Positions 34,412-43,574 of a stretch of DNA of 64,000 nt are shown one piece after another. The stretch's first letter is position 1, and each line of letters starts with the position of its first letter. Made by a program: the position numbers and the translations under genes. Source of the DNA: an uncultured Ilumatobacter sp. (GTDB lineage: Bacteria > Actinomycetota > Acidimicrobiia > Acidimicrobiales > Ilumatobacteraceae); contig CAJJBX010000015.1 in assembly GCA_905182555.1 (NCBI GenBank), forward strand, positions 1-64,000, written 5' to 3'. The notes under the pieces were generated by a model that saw only the letters and a list, made by a program, of their open reading frames with translations, was not told where the DNA came from and searched no databases.

Positions 34412-35782
34412 TTAGTCGGCGACTTCGAGGATGCGCACGGAGAGTTCGCGAGGCCCGCGAATCTGGCCAACGCTCCAGCGGGTGTCGCCAGCGAGCTCGA
34501 AGCGGGGGAAGCGCTTGATGAACTCTTCGATGGCAACCTTCAACTCGAGGCGGGCCAGGTTGGAGCCGAGGCATCGGTGGATGCCGAGACCAAACGCTGC
34601 GTGGCGATTCTCTTCGCGATCGACGATGAACGTGTCGGGATCTTCGAACTTCCTCGGGTCACGGTTGGCAGCAGGGAATGGCAGAAGCACCCAATCGTCC
34701 TTCTTCATGGGGCAGCCGTGGAAGTCGTTGTCCTTGGCGACCAACCTGGCCATTGTCACTGGTGCATATGCGCGGAGGAACTCCTCCAAGGCGAACGTCA
34801 TCACCTCGGGATCATCGAGCAGGCGCTGATGATCTTCGGGATGCTGCGCAAGGTGCCACAGCGACGAACCGATTGCCGACCATGTCGTGTCGATCCCGGC
34901 GACGAGCAACAAAACGACCATACCGCCGACGACGGGGTCCTCGAGCTTGTTGCCATCGAGTTCGACGTTCATCAAGTAGCTCGTGAGGTCATCACGAGGA
35001 TTCGCTCGATGGTCGTCGATCTGTTGTTGGATGTACACGCCGAGGTCGTCGCCGCCTTCGCGGGTTCCGGGCTCTTCGTTGATGCGTTCCAAGACGTCGT
35101 GGACGAAGGTGCGAAACAGTGCCTCGTCTTCTTCCGGGAAGCCAAGCATCCGGCCAATCACGTTCACAGGAATGTTCTGTGCGTACTGAATCGCGGCGTC
35201 GACGACGCTCTCGCCTGGGGTGATGTCGCCCATCTCGTCAAGGAGTTTCTGGCACAGGCGACGGATCTCTGGCTCCCACGGCTCGATCACCTTCGGCGCA
35301 AAGGCCGGCAGAAGGAGCCTGCGGGCCATGTTGTGGAACGGCGGATCACTGGTGATCGGCGGGGCGCCACCAATGGGAGCCGGAAGTGCGCGGTCGCCGG
35401 GGCGCCCAACGCCGACGACGACAGAGCGGCTCGTGAAGTTTTCGGTGTCGTAGGCAATTTCGGTGACGGTTTCGTCGGTGATGGGCACCCACATGCCGCC
35501 GTAGCGATCGGTGTGGGCAACTGGGCAGCCGCCTTCGCGCAACTCTTTCCACACCTGAGGTGCGTTCGGGTTGTATGCCGAATCGGCATGGTCGAAATCG
35601 GTGCGTGGGTCGGCAACGGGGCCGTAGTCGTCAGCGTCGTATGGCACTCGCTGCCAGAGGTCGGTTCCGTCCGGGCTACTGCCAATGATGAAGTCGACCG
35701 TCTCGCCGCTGCGCTCGATCGAAATGACCTTGTTGCCCGTGGCTTCGTCGATCCGGGTCGAATAGTTTGCAGTATCGGTCAT
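34412..35782 (-). CDS. Cytochrome P450 (intact)
   Basis: The 456-residue class I P450 has PITSDPPFHNMARRLLLPAF near residue 130, the I-helix motif LLLVAGIDTTWSAIG with the acid-Thr pair, the K-helix ExxR in ALEEFLRAYAPV, and the haem loop AAFGLGIHRCLGSNLARLEL with the cysteine ligand. The start at 35782 lies one base after the stop of the ferredoxin gene, so the two are translated together and the ferredoxin is the likely electron donor. The substrate is unknown; related enzymes hydroxylate terpenes or steroids. Confidence 0.93.
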   Translation of the reverse strand: MTDTANYSTRIDEATGNKVISIERSGETVDFIIGSSPDGTDLWQRVPYDADDYGPVADPRTDFDHADSAYNPNAPQVWKELREGGCPVAHTDRYGGMWVPITDETVTEIAYDTENFTSRSVVVGVGRPGDRALPAPIGGAPPITSDPPFHNMARRLLLPAFAPKVIEPWEPEIRRLCQKLLDEMGDITPGESVVDAAIQYAQNIPVNVIGRMLGFPEEDEALFRTFVHDVLERINEEPGTREGGDDLGVYIQQQIDDHRANPRDDLTSYLMNVELDGNKLEDPVVGGMVVLLLVAGIDTTWSAIGSSLWHLAQHPEDHQRLLDDPEVMTFALEEFLRAYAPVTMARLVAKDNDFHGCPMKKDDWVLLPFPAANRDPRKFEDPDTFIVDREENRHAAFGLGIHRCLGSNLARLELKVAIEEFIKRFPRFELAGDTRWSVGQIRGPRELSVRILEVAD

Positions 35783-35783
35783 G

Positions 35784-35984
35784 TCATCCGTTCTCCGTGA
35801 TGGTGATCGCGTACTCGGGGCAGTTCGACGCGGCCAGGCGGGCCTTGTCGTGCAAGTCGGCGGGCACGTCGCCCTCGACAATCAACATGGCCTGGCCATA
35901 GTCGTCGACATCAAACAATTCGGGAGCCAACGCGTAACAACGGTTGTGGCCCTGACACTTCTCTGCATCCAGGTGCACTCGCAT
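35784..35984 (-). CDS. [3Fe-4S]-type ferredoxin partner of the P450
   Basis: The 66-residue protein has MRVHLDAEKCQGHNRCYALAP with a Cys-x5-Cys spacing and SNCPEYAI with the third Cys. The missing middle Cys marks a [3Fe-4S] ferredoxin of the type that feeds actinobacterial P450s. It is immediately upstream of the P450 gene on the same strand. No ferredoxin reductase gene is present nearby. Confidence 0.92.
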   Translation of the reverse strand: MRVHLDAEKCQGHNRCYALAPELFDVDDYGQAMLIVEGDVPADLHDKARLAASNCPEYAITITENG

Positions 35985-36065
35985 ATCGTCCAGAGTAGGT
36001 GCCGGAGTAGGTGTGTGACGAACGCCAGGGGAACTTTTTTGCACAACGTTCCATTCCGTTGCTGA

Positions 36066-36112
36066 AAACAACAAAACCCGGCCTACGCCACCGAAGTGGA
36101 GCAGGCCGGGTT
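36066..36112 (-). terminator. Rho-independent terminator of katG
   Basis: AACCCGGCCT (36075-36084) and AGGCCGGGTT (36103-36112) form a perfect ten-base stem, with a further CCAC/GTGG pairing inside the loop. In the minus direction it is followed by TTTTGTTGTTTTC. It lies 27 bases after the katG stop. Confidence 0.88.
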
Positions 36113-36139
36113 CAGAGGCTGCAAATTAAACCGTTGTGA

Positions 36140-38296
36140 TCAGACGAGATCGAAACGGTCGGCGTCCATCACCTGTGCCCAGGCGGCGGCGAAGTCGTTG
36201 GCGAACTTTGCGCCAGCGTCATCGGCTGCATAGACATCGGCGATTGCCCGAAGGATCGAGTTCGAGCCGAACACGAGGTCGTTGCGGGTGCCAGTCCATA
36301 GCAGATCGCCACTCGTGCGATTCTTGCCTTCGAACACGTCTTCGGCGCCATCTGCAGCGGACCACTCGGTGCCCGGATCCATCAGGTTGACGAAGAAGTC
36401 GTTGCTGAGAACCCCGACCTGCCCGGTGAGTACGCCGTGGTTATCGGTGGTGACACCGAGCACACGGAGGCCGCCGACGAGTGCGGTCATTGCGGGAGCG
36501 CCGAGGCCGAGCAGATGTGCCCGGTTAACGAGCAGGTGCTCGGCAACATGGCTGGTGCCCTTGCCGAGTTGGTTCCGGAAGCCGTCGTTCTTCGGCTCAA
36601 GCCATGCGAAGGACTCTTCGTCGGTCTGGTCTTGGGTCGCATCGCCGCGACCGGTGCTGACGTTGACAGACACGTCGTGTCCGCCAGCCTTGGCAGCGGC
36701 CTCGACAGCAGCGGCGCCACCGAGCACGATGAGGTCAGCCATTGACACGTTGACCCCGACGCTTGACTGCACGCCTTCGAGCGCGCTGAGCACACGACCG
36801 AGCTGATCGGGGCGGTTGGCTTCCCAAGCGTTCTGCGGCGAAAGGCGGAGGCGGCCGCCGTTGGCACCGCCGCGCATGTCGCTCTTGCGGTAGGTGGAGG
36901 CCGAGGCCCACGCCGTTTCGACGAGCTCGGTGATACTGAGGCCTGCCCCCATGATCGCGGCCTTGACCGTTGCCACATCGGCGTCGCTCAGTTCGGTGCC
37001 AGCGGGGATCGGATCCTCCCAAAGCTGCTCGGGGGCGACTTCGGCGCCGAGCAGGCGAACATGTGGCCCCATGTCGCGATGGAGCAGCTTGTACCAGGCG
37101 CGAGCGAACGCATCGTCGAGCTGCTCGGGGTTGTCACGGAAGCGCTGTGAGATGGGACCGTAGATCGGGTCCATTTTCATGGCCATGTCGGCGGTGCTCA
37201 TCATTGGTGCGTGGAACACGTCAGGGCGCTGGGCGTCGGGCACGGTGCCAGCGAGTGCCGGCGCAGTCCACTGCTTGTGGCCAGCTGGGCTCTCGGTGAG
37301 CTCCCAGTCGTTGTCCATCAGCGTCTCGAGATAGTTGTTGTCCCACTTGGTTGGTGTGGAGTTCCAGGCGCCTTCGAAGCCGGACGTGGTGGTGTGGATG
37401 CCGACGCCGCTTTCGAAGTCGTTCTTCCAACCGAGCAGTTGCTGCTCCATCGGGGCGCCCTCGGGCTCGGTCTTGACGTCATCTTCCGGGCCGGCACCGT
37501 GCATCTTGCCGAAGGCATGGCCGCCTGCGACCAGCGCAACGGTCTCTTCGTCGTTCATGGCCATGCGGCCAAACGTTTCGCGGATGTCACGGCCGGACCC
37601 GATCGGGTCGGGGTTGCCGTTCGGGCCTTCGGGGTTGACGTAAATGAGGCCCATCTGCACGGCGCCGAGCGGCGCTTCGAGCTCGCGGTCACCGCTGTAC
37701 CGCTGGTCATCGAGCCACACGTTCTCGGGGCCCCAGTAGACGTCTTCTTCGGGTGCCCAGACGTCTTCACGACCGCCGGCGAACCCGAAGGTCTTGAATC
37801 CCATGGACTCCATTGCGACGTTGCCGGTGAGGAGCATCAGGTCGGCCCATGACATTTTGCGGCCGTACTTTTTCTTGATCGGCTCGAGGAGACGTCGAGC
37901 CTTGTCGAGGTTGCCGTTGTCGGGCCAGCTGTTGAGCGGAGCGAAACGCTGTTGACCAGCGCCGCCACCACCGCGACCGTCGTGGGTGCGGTAAGTGCCC
38001 GCTGAGTGCCAGGCCATGCGGACGAAGAATGGGCCGTAGTGCCCGTAGTCGGCAGGCCAGAACTCTTGAGAGTCGGTCATGAGCGCTGTGAGATCGGCTT
38101 TGACGGCGGCGAGGTCGAGGCTCTTGAACTCGGCGGCGTAGTCGAAGTCGTCACCCATTGGGTTCGAGTTCGCGGCGCCCTGATGCAGGATGTTCAGATT
38201 GAGCTGGTTGGGCCACCAGTGCTGATTGGCCGAGCTGCCGGTTGCGGTGTGCGGGCTCTGCAGCACCGGACACTTTGCCTCGTTTGTGTCGCTCAT
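36140..38296 (-). CDS. katG: Catalase-peroxidase
   Basis: The 718-residue bifunctional haem enzyme is full length, with the two tandem peroxidase-like domains. Distal residues are in [13 protein letters not shown] (Arg93, Trp96, His97), the Tyr of the Met-Tyr-Trp adduct is in [13 protein letters not shown], and the proximal His is in [15 protein letters not shown]. It degrades hydrogen peroxide in the cytoplasm. The gene follows a FurA-type regulator by 64 bases on the same strand, the mycobacterial furA-katG arrangement, so peroxide control through FurA is expected. The start at 38296 follows AAGGAGCAAACC, a good ribosome site. Confidence 0.97.
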   Translation of the reverse strand: MSDTNEAKCPVLQSPHTATGSSANQHWWPNQLNLNILHQGAANSNPMGDDFDYAAEFKSLDLAAVKADLTALMTDSQEFWPADYGHYGPFFVRMAWHSAGTYRTHDGRGGGGAGQQRFAPLNSWPDNGNLDKARRLLEPIKKKYGRKMSWADLMLLTGNVAMESMGFKTFGFAGGREDVWAPEEDVYWGPENVWLDDQRYSGDRELEAPLGAVQMGLIYVNPEGPNGNPDPIGSGRDIRETFGRMAMNDEETVALVAGGHAFGKMHGAGPEDDVKTEPEGAPMEQQLLGWKNDFESGVGIHTTTSGFEGAWNSTPTKWDNNYLETLMDNDWELTESPAGHKQWTAPALAGTVPDAQRPDVFHAPMMSTADMAMKMDPIYGPISQRFRDNPEQLDDAFARAWYKLLHRDMGPHVRLLGAEVAPEQLWEDPIPAGTELSDADVATVKAAIMGAGLSITELVETAWASASTYRKSDMRGGANGGRLRLSPQNAWEANRPDQLGRVLSALEGVQSSVGVNVSMADLIVLGGAAAVEAAAKAGGHDVSVNVSTGRGDATQDQTDEESFAWLEPKNDGFRNQLGKGTSHVAEHLLVNRAHLLGLGAPAMTALVGGLRVLGVTTDNHGVLTGQVGVLSNDFFVNLMDPGTEWSAADGAEDVFEGKNRTSGDLLWTGTRNDLVFGSNSILRAIADVYAADDAGAKFANDFAAAWAQVMDADRFDLV

Positions 38297-38360
38297 GGTT
38301 TGCTCCTTGTTGTTCTTTTGGGATGTGTACGGATGAAAGCAGGTTGTTGTTCTGAGATAT

Positions 38361-38801
38361 TCAGGTCGACTCGGTGAAAGCGCGCCAGGCTTGCGGCACG
38401 TCGGGCAGCGAGTACTTGTAGAAGACTTCGGCCTCATCGACTTCGAAGCCGTGATCGTCGTCGGCAGTCAGGCAGGGGACTTCGCCTGTTGCACAGTCGA
38501 CGTCGAACATGGTTCGGCAGCTGCGGCAGATCAGGTGGTGGTGATTGTCGCCGACTCGTGTTTCGTAGCGCGCGGGTGAACCGGCTGGCTGGATCCGACG
38601 GACGAGGTTCTTGTCGACAAGCATGCCGAGCGAGTCGTAGACCGACTGGCGAGAGATCGCGCCGAGTTGCGAACGCACTGCGTCGCCTAACTGGTCGGCT
38701 GTGGCATGGGGGTGCTCGGCAACGACACGCATGATCGCAAGCCGTTGAGCAGTGACCTGCACGCCGTGTTGGCGGAGAAGTTGGATCGCTGAATCAGGCA
38801 C
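38361..38801 (-). CDS. furA: Fur-family peroxide/iron regulator upstream of katG (FurA-like)
   Basis: A protein of about 146 residues with a winged-helix DNA-binding half ([24 protein letters not shown] and [18 protein letters not shown]) and a metal-binding half ([20 protein letters not shown]). I choose GTG 38801 rather than the longer ATG 38837 because a promoter fits exactly between them and the resulting N-terminus ([13 protein letters not shown]) matches FurA proteins. Its linkage to katG indicates that it represses katG and itself until peroxide inactivates it. Confidence 0.88.
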   Translation of the reverse strand: MPDSAIQLLRQHGVQVTAQRLAIMRVVAEHPHATADQLGDAVRSQLGAISRQSVYDSLGMLVDKNLVRRIQPAGSPARYETRVGDNHHHLICRSCRTMFDVDCATGEVPCLTADDDHGFEVDEAEVFYKYSLPDVPQAWRAFTEST

Positions 38802-38837
38802 AACTTCATTAGAACACAATACTTTGGACTCTGTCAA
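38802..38837 (-). promoter_or_regulatory. Leaderless furA promoter
   Basis: On the minus strand TTGACA (38837-38832) and TTCTAA (38814-38809) are separated by 17 bases. The GTG at 38801 starts eight bases after the -10 box, where transcription would begin, so the mRNA should be leaderless. The surrounding DNA is AT-rich, as Fur operators are. Confidence 0.6.
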
Positions 38838-38919
38838 CTATTGGTATCTGTTGGTACATGTCGGTATTTGTTGATTTGCGTTTCTCGGCCTCAGATTTGA
38901 CATATCTTCAGCGGAGCGT

Positions 38920-40230
38920 TCAGTTGAGGTTGTACCGGTCGGCGTCGGTGACGAAGTCGGCGTGCCCGTACATGTCGAGCAGCTCAGCAAGTCGGCGGTT
39001 GAGTCGTGCATCGACGCGGCTTGACACCACTGGTAGGCGGAGACCTACTCGGTAGAACGCGGTCTTGAGCGCCAGAGATCCAGCAGCAACGCCTGCGGCC
39101 AGCTTCTCGCGTCGACGAAAGGTGATGCCGATTGCAGCAGCCCGTTCGGTGTCGCCGTCGAGGAAGCTTTTGATCAACACGAACTTCGAGAATCCATTCT
39201 CGAGCCATGCATGCAATCGGCCCGTGACCGACGACGTGTCGAACAGGTCGGCTTCCATTGTGCCGCGCACGAGCGCGCCACACGTTTCGTCGTCGTACCC
39301 CTCACGCAGTGAGACGTGCCGAGCGATCAGCAGGTCGACGATCTCTTGGGGTGTTTCGCCGAGCAGGTTCTCGGGGAGGCCGAGCAGGAAGCAGCGGTAT
39401 CGCGACAGTTCGACGCTCGCGCGCTGCGCTGGCGTGAAGTCGGTCTGCCCCTTCTTGAGCAGCTGCGCCGACATCAAGAACACGCTGATCAGCCCGGCAG
39501 GCATTTGGTCGGCCTGCGGAATCGGGATGCCGTAGGTTGCAACGTCCCACTTGCCCGAATTGAGGATGTGGTAGCGGACCATCGAGTGCATGAGTCGAAC
39601 CTTGGCCGCGGCCTCGAATCCCTTCCCTGACCGGTCGAGGGCACCGGGCAGGGTGGTCGCGGTGAAGAAGCTCGCCGTCTCAAAGACTCGCTTGGCAGCC
39701 GCCTCGTCGGACAATGTTCCTGTCATCGTCATCGGGAGCGCTGCGTACTTGTTTAAGAAGGTTGCGAGAAACGCCCCGCGGATTGCGAGCGGGGTGGCCG
39801 TTGCCATCGGGATTCGTTCAGCTCTGGCCCCTTGGGCAACCAGCGTCATGTTGACCCAGGCCGGCGTGGTCTCCATCGCGGCGATCAGATCAACGAGTTC
39901 GGGCGGTGCATCTTCAACGTTGTCGATGCCGCGTTGGCAAGCAGTTTCCAGCATTTCGACCAGATTCCGGAACCCGAGCGTGGGGATCAGCGCGGCATAC
40001 GCATCAGCAATGCGGTCACCGGTCATCGTGGCATTGCGCATCGTCTCGAGCAGTTTCGGCTGGTCGAACACCCGGCGCACTGCGTCTCTGACTGCGGTGA
40101 ATCGCTCGTCGTCGAGCGTTGCCTCCTCGTCGAGGCGTTCAGGCACGAGGGTGAAGTCCACCTCGCCGTAGATTTCCGGGAGGGCCGCGCGCTGCTGAGT
40201 GACGCTGTCGGCATATGCCTGTGGATGCAT
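38920..40230 (-). CDS. MpaB-family (DUF2236/latex-clearing-protein-like) oxygenase
   Basis: The 436-residue helical protein matches the ER-bound oxygenase MpaB/rubber oxygenase Lcp catalytic domain family common in actinobacteria: FLATFLNKYAALPMTMTGTLSDEAAAKRVFETASFF, then AAKVRLMHSMVRYHILNSGKWD with the conserved Arg and His haem-associated region. These are b-type haem proteins that oxidise hydrophobic substrates. The start at ATG 40230 is preferred because AAGGAGT lies 11 bases upstream. The upstream ATGs fall in a 14-base direct repeat (TTGGTTCGCGTTCA twice). Confidence 0.82.
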   Translation of the reverse strand: MHPQAYADSVTQQRAALPEIYGEVDFTLVPERLDEEATLDDERFTAVRDAVRRVFDQPKLLETMRNATMTGDRIADAYAALIPTLGFRNLVEMLETACQRGIDNVEDAPPELVDLIAAMETTPAWVNMTLVAQGARAERIPMATATPLAIRGAFLATFLNKYAALPMTMTGTLSDEAAAKRVFETASFFTATTLPGALDRSGKGFEAAAKVRLMHSMVRYHILNSGKWDVATYGIPIPQADQMPAGLISVFLMSAQLLKKGQTDFTPAQRASVELSRYRCFLLGLPENLLGETPQEIVDLLIARHVSLREGYDDETCGALVRGTMEADLFDTSSVTGRLHAWLENGFSKFVLIKSFLDGDTERAAAIGITFRRREKLAAGVAAGSLALKTAFYRVGLRLPVVSSRVDARLNRRLAELLDMYGHADFVTDADRYNLN

Positions 40231-40368
40231 TTTGGTATCTACTCCTTGGTTCGCGTTCATTGGTTCGCGTTCATTGTTCACTCAACCAGGTTTCACCGTA
40301 GGCCAGTAGGGCTTGCACTCAGTGCTCGCGCCGCCGCAGGAGGAGGAGGTGGTTATTCTCGCCGGCAT

Positions 40369-41796
40369 ATGCAAACCCAGCTGTTTATTGGTGGCCAATG
40401 GCGAACTTCATCCACGGACTCGACGTTCGACGTGTTCGATCCGGCAACGGGTGAGCTGATCGTCGCCGTTGCTTCGGCGTCAGCCGACGATGCAGAGGCC
40501 GCATGCGGCGCGGCGCATATCGCGCAGCAGCAGTGGGCCGCTGTTGCTCCGCGCGAGAAATCCGAAATTCTCCGGCGTTGTTTTGAAATCATGCACGAGC
40601 ACAGTGATGAACTCGCCCGGCTGATCGTGCGCGAGTCCGGCAAGCCCCTCGCAGACGCCATCGGCGAAGTTGGATACGCCGCTGAGTTTTTCCGCTGGAA
40701 CTCCGAAGAAGCTGTGCGTATCCGCGGGTCGATCGGAACGGCGCCATCGGGCAATAACCAGATCATCGTGCGCCATCCTCCCGTCGGTGTCGTGGTCATT
40801 GTTACGCCATGGAACTTCCCGGCCGCAATGATCACACGCAAGTTGGCACCAGCGCTCGCTGCTGGCAACGCCGTGGTCATCAAGCCGCCTGCCGAAACCC
40901 CGCTCACGGCGCTCCGGCTCGCCGAACTGTTCGCCGAAGCGGGGATACCCGACGGTGTGATCAACGTGACGCCGACCGCCGACGCCGGTACGTGGTTTGA
41001 TGCTGCCGTCGAACATCGAGCGACCCGCATGGTGTCGTTTACCGGCTCGACGGCGACGGGGCAGAAACTACTGCGGCGCACTGCAGGATCGGGCAAGGCA
41101 CTGACGCTAGAGCTGGGCGGCAAGTCCCCCTACATCGTGTTTGATGATGCCGACATCGATGCTGCCGTGGCCGGCGCGATCACAGCCAAAATGCGCCATT
41201 CAGCGCAGACATGCACGGCCGCGAACCGCTTCTTTGTTCAGGCTGGGGTTGTCGAGGAGTTCACGACAAAGTTTGCAGCGGCGATGCGTGCGGTCCCGAT
41301 CGGGCCAGGCTTGTCCGCAGGGGTCGAATGTGGCCCGCTGATCCACGAGGCTGCGATCGACAAAGTCGAGGGGCTCGTCGAAGCTGCCGTTGTGGCCGGC
41401 GCAAAAATCGAGGCTGGTGGTCATCGGCTCGATCGGCCGGGCAGCTTCTTCGAGCCGACCGTGTTGAGCAACGTCGCATTCGATTCTCCGATCACTCGCG
41501 AGGAGATCTTTGGCCCGGTTGCTCCGATCATCACTTTCACTGACATCGACGAGATGATCGATCATGCAAATGACACGGAGATGGGTCTGATCGGTTACGT
41601 GTTCACCAGGGATCTTGCCCTCGGCCTCAACGTCAGCGATCGGCTCCAAGCCGGAATGATTGCCCTCAATCGCGGTGCCATCTCAGATCCGGCAGCACCC
41701 TTTGGCGGTATGAAGCAGTCGGGTCTCGGGCGTGAGGGTGCGAGCGATGGCATCTACGAGTTCTGCGAGACGCAGTACATCGGCGTCGCCTATTGA
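40369..41796 (+). CDS. NAD(P)-dependent aldehyde dehydrogenase
   Basis: The 475-residue ALDH has the full catalytic set: TPWNFPAAMITRKLAPALAAGN for cofactor binding, FTGSTATGQKLL, the general base in LTLELGGKSPYIVFDD and the nucleophile Cys in SAQTCTAANRFFV. The C-terminal PFGGMKQSGLGREGASDGI is typical of succinate-semialdehyde-like dehydrogenases. The family start is at 40369; a longer open frame upstream runs antisense through the MpaB-family gene and is spurious. A GGAGGAGGAGG run lies about 23 bases upstream. Confidence 0.92.
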   Translation: MQTQLFIGGQWRTSSTDSTFDVFDPATGELIVAVASASADDAEAACGAAHIAQQQWAAVAPREKSEILRRCFEIMHEHSDELARLIVRESGKPLADAIGEVGYAAEFFRWNSEEAVRIRGSIGTAPSGNNQIIVRHPPVGVVVIVTPWNFPAAMITRKLAPALAAGNAVVIKPPAETPLTALRLAELFAEAGIPDGVINVTPTADAGTWFDAAVEHRATRMVSFTGSTATGQKLLRRTAGSGKALTLELGGKSPYIVFDDADIDAAVAGAITAKMRHSAQTCTAANRFFVQAGVVEEFTTKFAAAMRAVPIGPGLSAGVECGPLIHEAAIDKVEGLVEAAVVAGAKIEAGGHRLDRPGSFFEPTVLSNVAFDSPITREEIFGPVAPIITFTDIDEMIDHANDTEMGLIGYVFTRDLALGLNVSDRLQAGMIALNRGAISDPAAPFGGMKQSGLGREGASDGIYEFCETQYIGVAY

Positions 41797-41809
41797 GTCG
41801 CCAGTCGCT

Positions 41810-43153
41810 TCACGACTCGGCGCTGGGCTGACGGCGCTCCGAGCCGCCGCGCAGTTCGAACTTCGCCAGGCGGACATCGAGCACCTCGACCAATCGATCG
41901 ACGTGCTCGGACGAGAACGTGAGCGGCGGGCGGATCTTGAGCACGTTGGTGTGTGGCCCGGTCAATCCAATGAGGATCCCGTCGTGGCGGAGCTCGGTTG
42001 CGAGGCGTCGGCCGTCGTCGTACGCAATTGGTGTGCGCGTGCCCCGATCAGCAACGAGGTCGAGGCCCCAAAACAGACCGCCACCCTGCACGTTGCCAAT
42101 CACGTTGTGCCGCGCGGCGAGTTCAGTCAGCTGGGTCGACAGTCGAATTCCCATGGCGCTGGCGTTGCGCAGAAGCTGTTGGTCTTCGATCACGTCAAGT
42201 ACCGAGTTGGCAACGGCGCGTCCTGGTCCTGCTCGGTGGCGGCGGGCTTGATGGCGGCGGTGCGCAGCGGGCGCGGCAGCTTGGGCTCCTTGATCTCGAA
42301 GCGCGCGTTCTCGCTCTCCCTGACGATGTCCGGCACCAGGCCGCCGAGCCAGCCCTTCCTTGGCACCAGCCCGCCCTCTCCGAGCACGTCGACCACGTCC
42401 TGGCTCGTGCCTTGGAGGCCTTGGGTATTGCTCGACGTAGCCGTCGGGTGCGACGAGTACGCCGTTCGAGTCCCAGCTCGGGTCGACCAGCCATGCAGCC
42501 GGTCGATGGCCGCGCTCGTTGAGCGCGTCGAGTTCGATGGTGACGAGGTCTGCGTAGCGTTCGCCGAGGTCGCCACCGTCCGGGTCAGCGAGGTCCGGGC
42601 CATTGAGGTCCGGGTCATCGGCGCGGAATCGACCTCGATAGTCGTTTGGCGCATCGATCACGCCCAGCCAGTCGGGGCGAAGAGCAGCCGGATAGCTGTC
42701 GGTCGACAGCAGGGACACCAGTGACGAGTTGCCGTGATAGCTGTGTTCACTCACGACGACGCCGTGCTGGCCAGTGACGGTGCGCGCAATCTCGACGGCC
42801 AGATCGTTGGCCTCGGTGCCGGTGCACACGAAGAAGCACGTCTGGAGCCCGTCGGGAAGCATGGATCCAAGCCGTTCGGCCAGACGCACGACCTCCTCGT
42901 GGAGATATCGGGTGTGGGTGTTGAGTTGGGCGGCCTGACCAGCGAGTGCGGCGACGACGCGGGGGTGGGCGTGGCCGACCGACGGCACGTTGTTGTAGCA
43001 GTCGAGCAATTGGTTCCCGTCGACATCGGTGACCCAGACGTCCTCGCCGCAAACGAGATGTACCGGGTCGTCGTAGAACAATTGATACGAGGGGGCCAAG
43101 GCGGATTCGCGTCGAGTTCGAAGATCGTTGTTTATGCGGGTTCCGTCGTTCAT
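41810..43153 (-). pseudogene. Class III (PLP) aminotransferase with its catalytic centre replaced
   Basis: Both ends are a normal class III aminotransferase: SYQLFYDDPVHLVCGEDVWVTDVDG, GTEANDLAVEIAR and SEHSYHGNSS near the N-terminus; SVLDVIEDQQLLRNASAMG and NVQGGGLFWGLDLV near the C-terminus. Between about 42195 and 42430, where the D-E-V-Q and PLP-lysine (SxGKPxGNGHP) segments should be, the frame reads through unrelated, Arg- and Gly-rich sequence. Another minus frame of the same DNA looks like real coding sequence (VDVLGEGGLVPRKGWLGGL). So roughly 100 codons were exchanged for a foreign fragment that happens to keep the frame. The product cannot bind PLP covalently. Confidence 0.8.
42195..42430 (-). 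other. Foreign fragment inside the aminotransferase gene
   Basis: These roughly 235 bases are more GC-rich than the flanks. In the frame different from the host gene they encode GLVPRKGWLGGLVPDIVRES and FEIKEPKLPRPLRTAAIKPA, which look like ordinary protein-coding sequence but which I cannot assign to a family. The left and right joins fall inside conserved aminotransferase blocks. Confidence 0.5.
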
Positions 43154-43506
43154 CAGCGTTCCGTCGTGTCGAGTTGGTGATGCAGTTCTTCGGTGGTCGC
43201 TCTCGGATCGAGTTTGCCCCAACGCAAGAGGTTTGCCAGGTAGCCAGGTAGCTCACCGGCAATATCGGCGAGTCGACAGGCCGGCGCTTTTCGCGTTTGG
43301 TATTCGATGAGCAGCAGACCGAGCACGATACGAGTCAACACCAGATTGGCGAGGAGGTCGACTTCGACGATGTCTGCAAGTCGATGAAGGATCTCGCTGT
43401 CTTCGCGCAGGATGCAGCCGAGCGGATGGTCGCCGTCGGCCCGCTGGCGTATCCTCAACGAGTTACCTCCAGTCGTGAACGTCGGAAACGAAATCCCCGG
43501 GAACAT
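43153..43506 (-). CDS. Small hypothetical protein upstream of the aminotransferase
   Basis: This open frame of up to 117 codons ends in a TGATG overlap with the aminotransferase start, which suggests translational coupling. The middle (ILHRLADIVEVDLLANLVL and GLLLIEYQTRKAP) looks helical and protein-like, with LPGYLANLLRWGKLDP near the end. The true start is uncertain; no family is recognised. Confidence 0.4.
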   Translation of the reverse strand: MFPGISFPTFTTGGNSLRIRQRADGDHPLGCILREDSEILHRLADIVEVDLLANLVLTRIVLGLLLIEYQTRKAPACRLADIAGELPGYLANLLRWGKLDPRATTEELHHQLDTTER

Positions 43507-43574
43507 TCTTGGTGGGTCGGTGTTCGGGCTGCAGACACCTCCCCCAAAAACGAATCCCCCGTAAGAGGAGCCAC

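Noticed and set aside
39832-40368. Aldehyde dehydrogenase frame extended 179 codons upstream
   Set aside because: That part is antisense to the MpaB-family gene, which has its own motifs and a strong ribosome site.
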